64,000 nt of DNA from Ahrensia sp. (GTDB lineage: Bacteria > Pseudomonadota > Alphaproteobacteria > Rhizobiales > Rhizobiaceae): NCBI GenBank assembly GCA_002698425.1, contig NZXU01000046.1, forward strand, positions 1-64,000. Direction: 5' to 3'. This document shows positions 53,617 through 62,432 of the stretch, piece after piece. The position numbers were made by a program, and so were the translations under genes. Numbering within the stretch: the first letter of the stretch is position 1; every line of letters starts with the position of its first letter. The notes below the pieces were generated by a model that was given only the letters and a program-made list of their open reading frames with translations, did no database searches and had not been told where the DNA came from.

Positions 53617-53808
53617 CCGTCATTCCGGGGCCGCATTCTCTTTTTCGTCATTCCGGGGCCGCGAAGCGGAACCCGGAATCCAGAGCCGTGCGCCCTGCGG
53701 TATTTTTGGCCGTCGAAAGCCATGAATTCCGTCATCCACGAACCAGCCTCGGTCTCGAAACTCTCGGTTCTGGATTCCGGGTTGCGCTCTGCGCCCCCGG
53801 AATGACGG
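53617..53808. repeat. Composite inverted repeat, copy A (between sufC and the GIY-YIG gene)
   Basis: A short half-arm, CCGTCATTCCGGGGCCGC (53617-53634), precedes a long inverted pair: left arm 53646-53687, starting CGTCATTCCGGGGCCGCG and ending CCCGGAATCCAGAGCC, and right arm 53766-53808, starting GGTTCTGGATTCCGGGTTG and ending CCGGAATGACGG. Each arm is itself partly palindromic (ATTCCGGG...CCCGGAAT). The 78-base spacer is unrelated to that of copy B. Confidence 0.85.
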
Positions 53809-53839
53809 CTCCATCGTCTATTCTCCGGCACTCTTTCCT

Positions 53840-54166
53840 TCACTCACCACGTGCACGTATCGCCTCCGACGGATTATCGCGCTCATAGCAAACTTCATAC
53901 AGATCCAGCCAATCGGGATTAAATCCCTCGATCAGTTCGAGCTTCCATGCCCGGCGATATGTCTTCAGCTTCTTTTCTCTCTCGATCGCTTCGACGATGT
54001 TGTCATGCCGCTCATACCAAACCAGCGTCTTGCACCCGTATTTCGAAGTAAAGCCCGGCGTTTCTCCGCTACGATGCTCATAGGCTCTGCCCTGCAGATC
54101 GCTGGTCACTCCGACATAGATGGTCCCGTTTCGCTTCGACGCCATCATGTACACCCAGCCAGTCAC
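53840..54166 (-). CDS. Small GIY-YIG nuclease-family protein
   Basis: 108-aa single-domain protein of the UPF0213/GIY-YIG type. VYM (5-7) and YVG (17-19) form the two-strand signature, Arg27 and His31 lie on the first helix, and Glu62/Glu64 supply the metal-binding acid. The family cleaves DNA, but functions of these small stand-alone members are largely unknown. It sits inside the conserved suf operon and is bracketed by two copies of the same composite repeat, which suggests it arrived with them. Confidence 0.9.
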   Translation of the reverse strand: MTGWVYMMASKRNGTIYVGVTSDLQGRAYEHRSGETPGFTSKYGCKTLVWYERHDNIVEAIEREKKLKTYRRAWKLELIEGFNPDWLDLYEVCYERDNPSEAIRARGE

Positions 54167-54177
54167 TACTTACCTCG

Positions 54178-54362
54178 CCGTCATTCCGGGACCGCCTCTT
54201 TCTCCCTCGTCATTCCGGGGCCGCGCAGCGGAACCCGGAATCCAGAGCCGAGCGTTTCGTCAATTCACTCCGATCAGAATTCTCATGTCCAACATCGTCA
54301 TCATTTTCTTCCATCTCTCGGGTCTGGATTCCGGGTTCCGCAAAGCGGCCCCGGAATGACGG
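54178..54362. repeat. Composite inverted repeat, copy B (between the GIY-YIG gene and sufB)
   Basis: Same architecture and orientation as copy A, 562 bases away: half-arm CCGTCATTCCGGGACCGC (54178-54195), left arm 54208-54249 and right arm 54321-54362. The outer arms are nearly identical to copy A, while the spacer differs. The interval 54167-54504 holds this element and no further gene. Confidence 0.85.
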
Positions 54363-54504
54363 TTTGCGCTCAGCGCTAAAACCCCGCCAGTCCCGACAGA
54401 AAGGACACTATGCGCCCAATCCAGCTTTTCTCGTTCCGTTCCTTCAGAAACCGGTAGCGCTCCGGTTTTTCTTTTTCCCTATGTTCCTTCACTTCCGACA
54501 AGCG

Positions 54505-55974
<1,470 letters not shown>

Positions 55975-56053
55975 AACGAACTCCGTTCTTGCATTCTCGT
56001 TCCGGCCGGTGCCGGCATGACGTGCCTATCCGTGGAGATAGGTGATAAGGCAG

Positions 56054-56070
56054 TTTTGAAAAGTTCTAAA
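56054..56070. promoter_or_regulatory. Candidate Irr/ICE iron-control box upstream of sufB
   Basis: TTTTGAA-AAG-TTCTAAA is a 7-3-7 inverted repeat with one mismatch. It resembles the rhizobial iron control element (TTTAGAA-N3-TTCTAAA). It lies 80 bases before sufB in the gap after the first desulfurase gene. Irr and RirA are known to regulate suf genes in Agrobacterium and related bacteria. Confidence 0.5.
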
Positions 56071-56116
56071 GTGAAAAATATGACTTTCTGACATATGTTT
56101 TCCCGAAGCGCTTTTC

Positions 56117-57307
56117 TCAAGCCCTTTCGAGGCGATTTTCCGGGCGTGCCCGTGCGACAATTTTGTGGAAGGCTTCGCCGAACTTCGCGACGGCGTCCTC
56201 TCCGGTTTCACGGCCAAAGGAAACGCGTATCGCGCCTTCATCCGAATTGACGTCCATCGCCGTGAGCACGTGGCTGCGGCCGACCTTTCCTGACGAGCAG
56301 GCTGAGCCGGCGGAGACGGCGATCCCCGCCAGATCGAAGGCGATCTGCATCGTCTCGGCCTTGAGGCCCGGAATGGTGAAGAACAGCGTGTTCGCCAGGC
56401 GCGGCGCATCCGCGCCATGGATGATCGCGTCCGGCGCGATGTCGAGGATCGTCCGCTCGAACCGGTCGCGGATCCCGGCGCGGTCCCCGAACTGCGCGAC
56501 CGTCTCCGCGGCCACCTCGGCCGCCGCGCCGAAGCCGGCGAGATTGGCGACGGCCTCGGTGCCGCCGCGATGCCCGCGTTCCTGTCCGCCGCCCGCGATC
56601 AGCGGCATCGGCATCATCAGGTCGGACGCCGCGACGAAAGCGCCGGCCCCATTCGGCCCGCCGATCTTGTGCGAGGAAAGGATGAGGTAATCGCCGCATC
56701 CCTCTGTAATGTCGATGGAAACGCGACCCAGCGCTTGCACGGCGTCGACCACCAGAACGCCGCCCTTGGCCTTCACCAGCGCCGCGATCTCGCTCACCGG
56801 CTGGATCACGCCGGTCTCGTTATTGGCCCAGTGGACGGCGACCAGCGGCAGGCCGGCCTTGCTGTCATGGCCGTCAAGCGCTGCCTCCAACGCGCCGAGA
56901 TCGAGAAGACCCGACGCCTGCACCGGCACCGTCTCGACCGCGTTCTTCGCGAATCGCCCGCCAGCGAGCATGCAGGGATGGTCCGCCGCGCAGACATAGA
57001 GCCGCGAAAAGGTGAGCGGCGACCGGCCGAAGGAATAATTCGGCGTCAGAAGCGTCGCGGCGGCCTCGGTCGCGCCCGAGGTGAAGACCACATGGTCCGG
57101 CTTCGCGTTGACCAGCGCCGCGACGCTGCGCCGCGCCTTTTGCACCAGCGCCCGGGCCGCCCGGCCCGCGCCGTGTACGGAAGACGGATTGGCGTCATTG
57201 TCGAGCGCGGAAATCATCGCCGCGCGCGCCTCGCCCAGAAGCGGCGCGGACGCATTGTAATCCAGGTAAATGGCCTGCTTTCCCGTCGCCATGGCCAAGA
57301 CTTCCAT
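56117..57307 (-). CDS. Cysteine desulfurase, class I (NifS/IscS-like), first gene of the suf operon
   Basis: 396-aa PLP enzyme with Lys214 in SSHKIGGPNG and Cys337 in SAGSACSSGKVG, the longer flexible cysteine loop of class I desulfurases. In Agrobacterium the equivalent gene is sufS2, which heads sufS2-B-C-D-S1-X-A, the same order as here. ATG 57307 has AAGGA seven bases upstream. It is divergent from an alpha/beta hydrolase gene. The reason for two desulfurases in one operon is not evident from sequence. Confidence 0.92.
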   Translation of the reverse strand: MEVLAMATGKQAIYLDYNASAPLLGEARAAMISALDNDANPSSVHGAGRAARALVQKARRSVAALVNAKPDHVVFTSGATEAAATLLTPNYSFGRSPLTFSRLYVCAADHPCMLAGGRFAKNAVETVPVQASGLLDLGALEAALDGHDSKAGLPLVAVHWANNETGVIQPVSEIAALVKAKGGVLVVDAVQALGRVSIDITEGCGDYLILSSHKIGGPNGAGAFVAASDLMMPMPLIAGGGQERGHRGGTEAVANLAGFGAAAEVAAETVAQFGDRAGIRDRFERTILDIAPDAIIHGADAPRLANTLFFTIPGLKAETMQIAFDLAGIAVSAGSACSSGKVGRSHVLTAMDVNSDEGAIRVSFGRETGEDAVAKFGEAFHKIVARARPENRLERA

Positions 57308-57486
57308 CAATTTCCTTGAATTCTGCAGTCCAAACGCCTTAAGACAGCGGCTCCGCGTGAACCGACACGCCAGTTTGGAAGCTTTCCGATTGTCTTAGAG
57401 ATGCCACCCGCTACCGTCAACCGACCGGATTTCCACTTGGAGAAGCCGGTTTGCGGGCGGGTGGGCAGCCCCGTTACGGAGTACAC

Positions 57487-58161
57487 ATGCCAGAGGTGAT
57501 TTTCGCCGGTCCCGCCGGTCGGCTCGAGGGCCGCTACCAGCCTTCCACGGAAAAGAACGCGCCGATCGCGATGGTTCTTCATCCGCATCCGCAGTTCGGC
57601 GGCACGATGAACAACCAGATCGTCTACAACCTGTTCTACATGTTCCAGAAGCGCGGCTTCACCACGCTCCGTTTCAACTTCCGCGGCATCGGCCGCAGCC
57701 AGGGCGAGTTCGACCATGGCGCGGGCGAACTCTCCGACGCCGCCGCGGCGCTCGACTGGGTGCAGTCGCTGCATCCGGATTCGAAATCCTGCTGGATCGC
57801 CGGCTATTCCTTCGGCGCGTGGATCGGCATGCAGCTCTTGATGCGCCGCCCCGAGATCGAGGGCTTCCTGTCGATCGCGCCGCAGCCCAACACTTACGAT
57901 TTCTCGTTCCTGGCGCCCTGCCCCTCCTCCGGCCTGATCATTCACGGCTCGGAAGACAAGGTCGCCCCGCCGAAGGACGTCCAGGGCCTGGTCGACAAGC
58001 TGCACACGCAAAAGGGCATCCTGATCACCCAAAAGACGCTGGAAGGCGCCAACCACTTCTTCACGGACCAGACCGAGACGCTGATGGCCGAATGCGAGGA
58101 CTATCTCGATGCGCGGCTGCGCGGCGAACTCGTTCCCGAGACCGTCAAGCGCCTGAAGTAG
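57487..58161 (+). CDS. Alpha/beta hydrolase
   Basis: 224-aa protein with HPHPQFGGTMNN (oxyanion region), nucleophile elbow GYSFGAWIG containing the Ser, the acid in HGSEDKVAPP, and His in EGANHFFT. It is of the YcjY/CocE-like small hydrolase type common beside suf genes in Hyphomicrobiales. ATG 57487 gives the typical MPEVIFAGPAGRLEGRY start. The substrate is unknown. Confidence 0.9.
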   Translation: MPEVIFAGPAGRLEGRYQPSTEKNAPIAMVLHPHPQFGGTMNNQIVYNLFYMFQKRGFTTLRFNFRGIGRSQGEFDHGAGELSDAAAALDWVQSLHPDSKSCWIAGYSFGAWIGMQLLMRRPEIEGFLSIAPQPNTYDFSFLAPCPSSGLIIHGSEDKVAPPKDVQGLVDKLHTQKGILITQKTLEGANHFFTDQTETLMAECEDYLDARLRGELVPETVKRLK

Positions 58162-58173
58162 CGCCGAGCCCGG

Positions 58174-59811
58174 TCAGGGCGCGATCCGGTACATCCTGAG
58201 CAGCAGGTCGTTGCCGTTCGAATAGTTGATGCCGCCGATCTCGGCGATCTGGCTCAGCGAACGGCCGCCTGCCTCCACCCGGTCCTGCAACGCCTTCGCA
58301 TCGCGCCCCGGCACGACGCCGACGGCGCATGCGGGGTTCGCCAGCAGGTGGTCGGCGACGCCGGTCACGCTGGTCAGCAGCGTGTCGGTTTCGGTCAGGA
58401 AGACAAGGCTCGGCTCATGGAAGCCTGCCGAGGCGAGACGCGCCTCCGGACAGGGTTTGTTGGCCCCGAACGCCAGCGCGATGCGCGGCGAGATCCAGAT
58501 GCGCTGGAAGGACGGCGCGACAAAGGTGAACAGCAAGCTGTAGGTGATCACGCCGGCGGCCAGCGCATAGGCGACGCGCCGCAACTCCACCCGCCCCTTG
58601 CGCGGAAAGGCGAAGTAGCCGGCCGTCAGCGCCGCGACGCCTGCGACGATCCCGGCGCCGCTTGCGCCGCTGCCGAGATAGATCGGACCCAGCACGGCGA
58701 GCGCCGCCAGCCCGAGACTGACGACGATTTGGCCGAGGATCGCCAGCCAAAAGAACAGTTTCTGCCAGCGCCACAGCGGAACGGAGACAAAATCGGCGGC
58801 CGAAACCGCGGCCCAGCCCGCCATCAGCGCCAGCGCCGGATAGGCCGGCAGAAGATAGTGCGGCAGCTTCGTCGGCAGGGCCTCGAAGAGCAGCCAGAAC
58901 GGGATATAGGAGCACAACAGGAACATCAGGCGCGCATCGCTCCGCGCCTTGCGCAGCGCCATCAGGCCGGCGCCCAGCAGCAACACGCCGAACGGCCAGA
59001 CATAAAGGCCGTAGGTCAGCATGTAATAGCCGGGCGGCGCGCCGTGCGATTCCTGCGACTGGGCGACCTTGCCGAGCAGGTCCTTGCCCACCGCTTCCTG
59101 CCAGAACGCCCCGCCGCTCTTCCAGGAGATCGCCGCAAGCCAGGGCAGCGCGATCAGCGCGACAACGCCCAATCCCGGCAGAACCCGGAGATTCCGCAGC
59201 CAGCGGATATCCCGCTCCATCACCCACAGCGCCGCCACGGTCAGCACCGAAAGAAGCGGCGCGATCGGTCCCTTGACGAGGATAGCCAATCCTTGCGCGA
59301 CCCAGAACGCCCAGAACAGGTGGCGCGGCACCGCCTCGCCCTGCCGGGAGCGGAAATGGACCTGCGCCAGCGCGCCCTGCGCCGTCACCGTGAAGGCCAG
59401 AAGCATCGCGTCCGTCTTGGCGATATGTCCCTCGAAGGCGAGGCCGAACGTGCCGGCGAGCAGCAGACCGGATATCAGCCCGGCTTGCGGGCCGAACAGC
59501 CGCGATCCGGTCCAGCAGGTCGCCAGCACGGCGGTGACCGCGCCGAGGACGGAAACGAGGCGATACACCCAGATCGAGGCATCCGCGCCCTGCCCGCTCA
59601 GCGCCAGCGCCGCCGATTGTAGCCAGTAGATGCCGACGGGTTTCTTGTAGCGCGACTGCTCCTGCAGCCGGATGTCGACGTAATCGCCGGTCTCCGCCAT
59701 CTGCTTCGTCGCCTGCACATAGCGAGCTTCGTCGCGGTCGATCGGCGGCATGGTCGATATGCCGGGCGCGGCGACCAGAAGCGTGACGATGAGGAGAATC
59801 AGATAGCGCAT
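58174..59811 (-). CDS. Glycosyltransferase family 39 protein (ArnT-like)
   Basis: 545-aa multi-spanning membrane protein with the N-terminal DRDEARYVQATKQM loop, which carries the catalytic acidic residues of GT39/ArnT enzymes, about ten to twelve hydrophobic helices, and a periplasmic C-terminal domain. It would transfer a lipid-linked sugar to lipid A or another surface acceptor. ATG 59811 is preferred to a TTG two codons earlier. It converges on the hydrolase gene with 12 bases between them. Confidence 0.85.
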   Translation of the reverse strand: MRYLILLIVTLLVAAPGISTMPPIDRDEARYVQATKQMAETGDYVDIRLQEQSRYKKPVGIYWLQSAALALSGQGADASIWVYRLVSVLGAVTAVLATCWTGSRLFGPQAGLISGLLLAGTFGLAFEGHIAKTDAMLLAFTVTAQGALAQVHFRSRQGEAVPRHLFWAFWVAQGLAILVKGPIAPLLSVLTVAALWVMERDIRWLRNLRVLPGLGVVALIALPWLAAISWKSGGAFWQEAVGKDLLGKVAQSQESHGAPPGYYMLTYGLYVWPFGVLLLGAGLMALRKARSDARLMFLLCSYIPFWLLFEALPTKLPHYLLPAYPALALMAGWAAVSAADFVSVPLWRWQKLFFWLAILGQIVVSLGLAALAVLGPIYLGSGASGAGIVAGVAALTAGYFAFPRKGRVELRRVAYALAAGVITYSLLFTFVAPSFQRIWISPRIALAFGANKPCPEARLASAGFHEPSLVFLTETDTLLTSVTGVADHLLANPACAVGVVPGRDAKALQDRVEAGGRSLSQIAEIGGINYSNGNDLLLRMYRIAP

Positions 59812-59942
59812 GGACAACCGGTCAGTGACATCCGACGCGCGCCGCGGCGCGTCTCAGGCCCCGTGCGGACGATCCCGCCGCGCGGATCAAGGCCTCTCCG
59901 CTACTACGCGTGCCCATCCGCCAAGGCAAGCTTGCGGACCGC

Positions 59943-61070
59943 TCAGCGAGGATCGGCGACAACGCCGCCGGTCACCGGCTCGCGGCATCCGGTCGTCGTC
60001 GGGAAGGTCAGCGCCAGCCCCTTGCGGGCGCGCACGGCGAGATAGGCCCAGGCCTCCGCCTCCATCATGTCGGGATTGAACCCGGCCTCTCCGGCGGTGA
60101 CGATCCGCGCCGCGCCGCCCGCCGCCGAGCGAAGCGCATCCATGATCGCGCCGTTGCGCGCGCCGCCGCCCGATACGATCCACAGCGCCGGCGCAGTCTC
60201 GATCTTCTCCGCCGCCCTGGTGATCGCCGCCGCGGTCAGAACGGAAAGCGTCGCCGCCCCGTCGGACAATTCCATGCCCGCCATCCCGTCCAGGGTGAAA
60301 TCGCCGCGGTCGAGCGATTTCGGCCCGCCCTTGGCGAAGAAAGGCGCCGACAGATAGCGCTCCACCACCGCCATGTCGGCGCTGCCCTCGCTGGCGATCC
60401 GGCCGCCATCGTCGAACGGGATGCCGGCATTCTGCTCCACCCACTGGTCGATCAGCGCATTGCCGGGCCCGCTGTCGAATGCGGCCGGCGGCGCGCCCGG
60501 CGCGACGAAGGTGACATTGGAGATCCCGCCGATATTGACGAAGGCGACCGACCCGAAACCCGGCTCCAGCGCCGCCGGCAGTCCCGCCGCCAGCGCGGCA
60601 TGATAGACGGGCACCAGAGGCGCGCCCTGCCCGCCATGCACCATGTCGTTGGCGCGCATGTCGGAAACGACGGAAATGCCCGTCTCGCGCGCCAGCAGCG
60701 CCCCGTCGCCGATCTGCACGGTCAGCGCCCTTTCAGGCCTGTGCAGCACCGTCTGCCCGTGGAAGCCGATCACGTCGATCTTGTCGCCGCTCAGGCCATG
60801 CTTGCCGAGGAACGCCCGGACGGCGTCCGCGTGGCGCAATGTCAGGTCCCGTTCCAGTTCCGCCAGTTCGCCGGGCCGTTCCCCGCGTTCGCCGATCGCC
60901 TGCGCGTCCCTCAGCCCCTGTTCGATCCTGCGCCTGAAAGCCGGATCGTAAGGCACGGAAAGCCACGGCCCGCACTGCCCGACGCGAATGCCGTCAGTCT
61001 CGATCAAGGCGACATCGATGCCGTCCATCGATGTGCCGCTCATCAGCCCGATCGCCCGCATCGGCCGCAT
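59943..61070 (-). CDS. anmK: Anhydro-N-acetylmuramic acid kinase
   Basis: 375-aa kinase of peptidoglycan recycling that opens and phosphorylates anhydro-MurNAc. The N-terminal GLMSGTSMDGIDVALIE and GFHGQTVLHRP are diagnostic. ATG 61070 has AAGGAGAGG upstream. It is divergent from tyrS with 97 bases between them, the usual pairing in Hyphomicrobiales. Confidence 0.95.
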   Translation of the reverse strand: MRPMRAIGLMSGTSMDGIDVALIETDGIRVGQCGPWLSVPYDPAFRRRIEQGLRDAQAIGERGERPGELAELERDLTLRHADAVRAFLGKHGLSGDKIDVIGFHGQTVLHRPERALTVQIGDGALLARETGISVVSDMRANDMVHGGQGAPLVPVYHAALAAGLPAALEPGFGSVAFVNIGGISNVTFVAPGAPPAAFDSGPGNALIDQWVEQNAGIPFDDGGRIASEGSADMAVVERYLSAPFFAKGGPKSLDRGDFTLDGMAGMELSDGAATLSVLTAAAITRAAEKIETAPALWIVSGGGARNGAIMDALRSAAGGAARIVTAGEAGFNPDMMEAEAWAYLAVRARKGLALTFPTTTGCREPVTGGVVADPR

Positions 61071-61167
61071 GTCCGTCCTCTCCTTGTCCACACTCGCCCT
61101 TTAGTGCTAAAGCCCCGCCGCGCCAACAAGAAGCCGGCGCATTCTCCCAATCCTGCAGGCAAGCATC

Positions 61168-62418
61168 ATGTCCGGTTACAAGTCCGATTTCCTTCGCACC
61201 CTCAACGAGCGCGGTTTCATCCACCAGATTTCCGATGAAACGGGCCTCGACGATCTGCTCTGCAAGGAAACCGTCACGGCCTATATCGGCTTCGACCCGA
61301 CCGCATCGAGCCTGCACGCCGGATCGCTCATCCAGATCATGATGCTGCACTGGTTCCAGCAGACCGGCCACCGCGCGATCTCCCTGATGGGAGGCGGCAC
61401 CGGCATGGTCGGCGACCCCTCCTTCAAGGACGAGGCGCGCCAGCTGATGACGGTCGAGAAGATCGAGGACAACATCGCCTCGCTAAAGCGCTGCTTCGCC
61501 AACTATCTCGATTACGAGGCCGGCGACCGCGCGGCGCTGATGATCAACAACGCCGACTGGCTGCGTTCGATCAACTACCTGGAATTCCTGCGCGATGTCG
61601 GCCGCCATTTCTCGGTCAACCGCATGCTGTCCTTCGACAGCGTCAAGACGCGGCTCGACCGCGAGCAGTCGCTGTCCTTCCTGGAATTCAACTACATGAT
61701 CCTCCAGGCCTATGACTTCGTCGTGCTGAACGAGCGCTATGGCTGCCGCCTGCAGATGGGCGGCTCGGACCAGTGGGGCAACATCGTCAACGGCATCGAC
61801 CTCGGCCACAAGCTCGGCACACCGCAGCTCTACGCGCTGACCTCGCCGCTGCTGACCACCTCGTCGGGCACCAAGATGGGCAAATCGGCGACCGGCGCGA
61901 TCTGGCTCAATCCGGAAATGCTGTCGGCCTATGATTTCTGGCAATATTGGCGCAACACCGAGGACGCCGACGTATCGCGCTTCCTGAAGCTCTACACAAC
62001 GCTGCCGATGGACGAGATCGCGCGGCTCTCCGCGTTGGACGGATCGGAGATCAACGAGGTCAAGAAGATCCTCGCCACCGAGGTCACCGCCATCCTGCAC
62101 GGACGCGACGCCGCCGAACAGGCCGCGGAAACCGCGCGCAAGACCTTCGAGGAAGGCGGCCTGTCGGAAAACCTGCCGACGATCGAGGTTCCCGCATCGG
62201 ACCTCAAGGCCGGGATCGGCATGCTCGGCGCTTTCGTCCAGGCGGGCTTCGCCGCTTCGAACGGCGAGATGCGCCGTCACGTCAAGGGCGGCGCGGTCCG
62301 CGTCAATGACGGCCAGGTCAGCGACGAGCGCATGACGCTCGACGAGTCGCATCTGCGCGACGGCGTCATCAAGCTCTCGCTCGGCAAGAAGAAGCACGTT
62401 CTGGTCAAGCCGGTCTGA
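61168..62418 (+). CDS. tyrS: Tyrosyl-tRNA synthetase
   Basis: 416-aa class I synthetase. The HIGH-type motif is HAGS (residues 50-53), the substrate region is [17 protein letters not shown], the KMSKS loop reads KMGKS (236-240), and a C-terminal S4 RNA-binding domain ends in [17 protein letters not shown]. Length and motifs are those of bacterial TyrRS. Confidence 0.97.
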   Translation: MSGYKSDFLRTLNERGFIHQISDETGLDDLLCKETVTAYIGFDPTASSLHAGSLIQIMMLHWFQQTGHRAISLMGGGTGMVGDPSFKDEARQLMTVEKIEDNIASLKRCFANYLDYEAGDRAALMINNADWLRSINYLEFLRDVGRHFSVNRMLSFDSVKTRLDREQSLSFLEFNYMILQAYDFVVLNERYGCRLQMGGSDQWGNIVNGIDLGHKLGTPQLYALTSPLLTTSSGTKMGKSATGAIWLNPEMLSAYDFWQYWRNTEDADVSRFLKLYTTLPMDEIARLSALDGSEINEVKKILATEVTAILHGRDAAEQAAETARKTFEEGGLSENLPTIEVPASDLKAGIGMLGAFVQAGFAASNGEMRRHVKGGAVRVNDGQVSDERMTLDESHLRDGVIKLSLGKKKHVLVKPV

Positions 62419-62432
62419 CTTGGTCTGTCGGC

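Noticed and set aside
53617..54362. CRISPR-like array
   Set aside because: Only two composite inverted units with long unequal spacers and an intervening gene; no regular short direct repeats and no cas genes.
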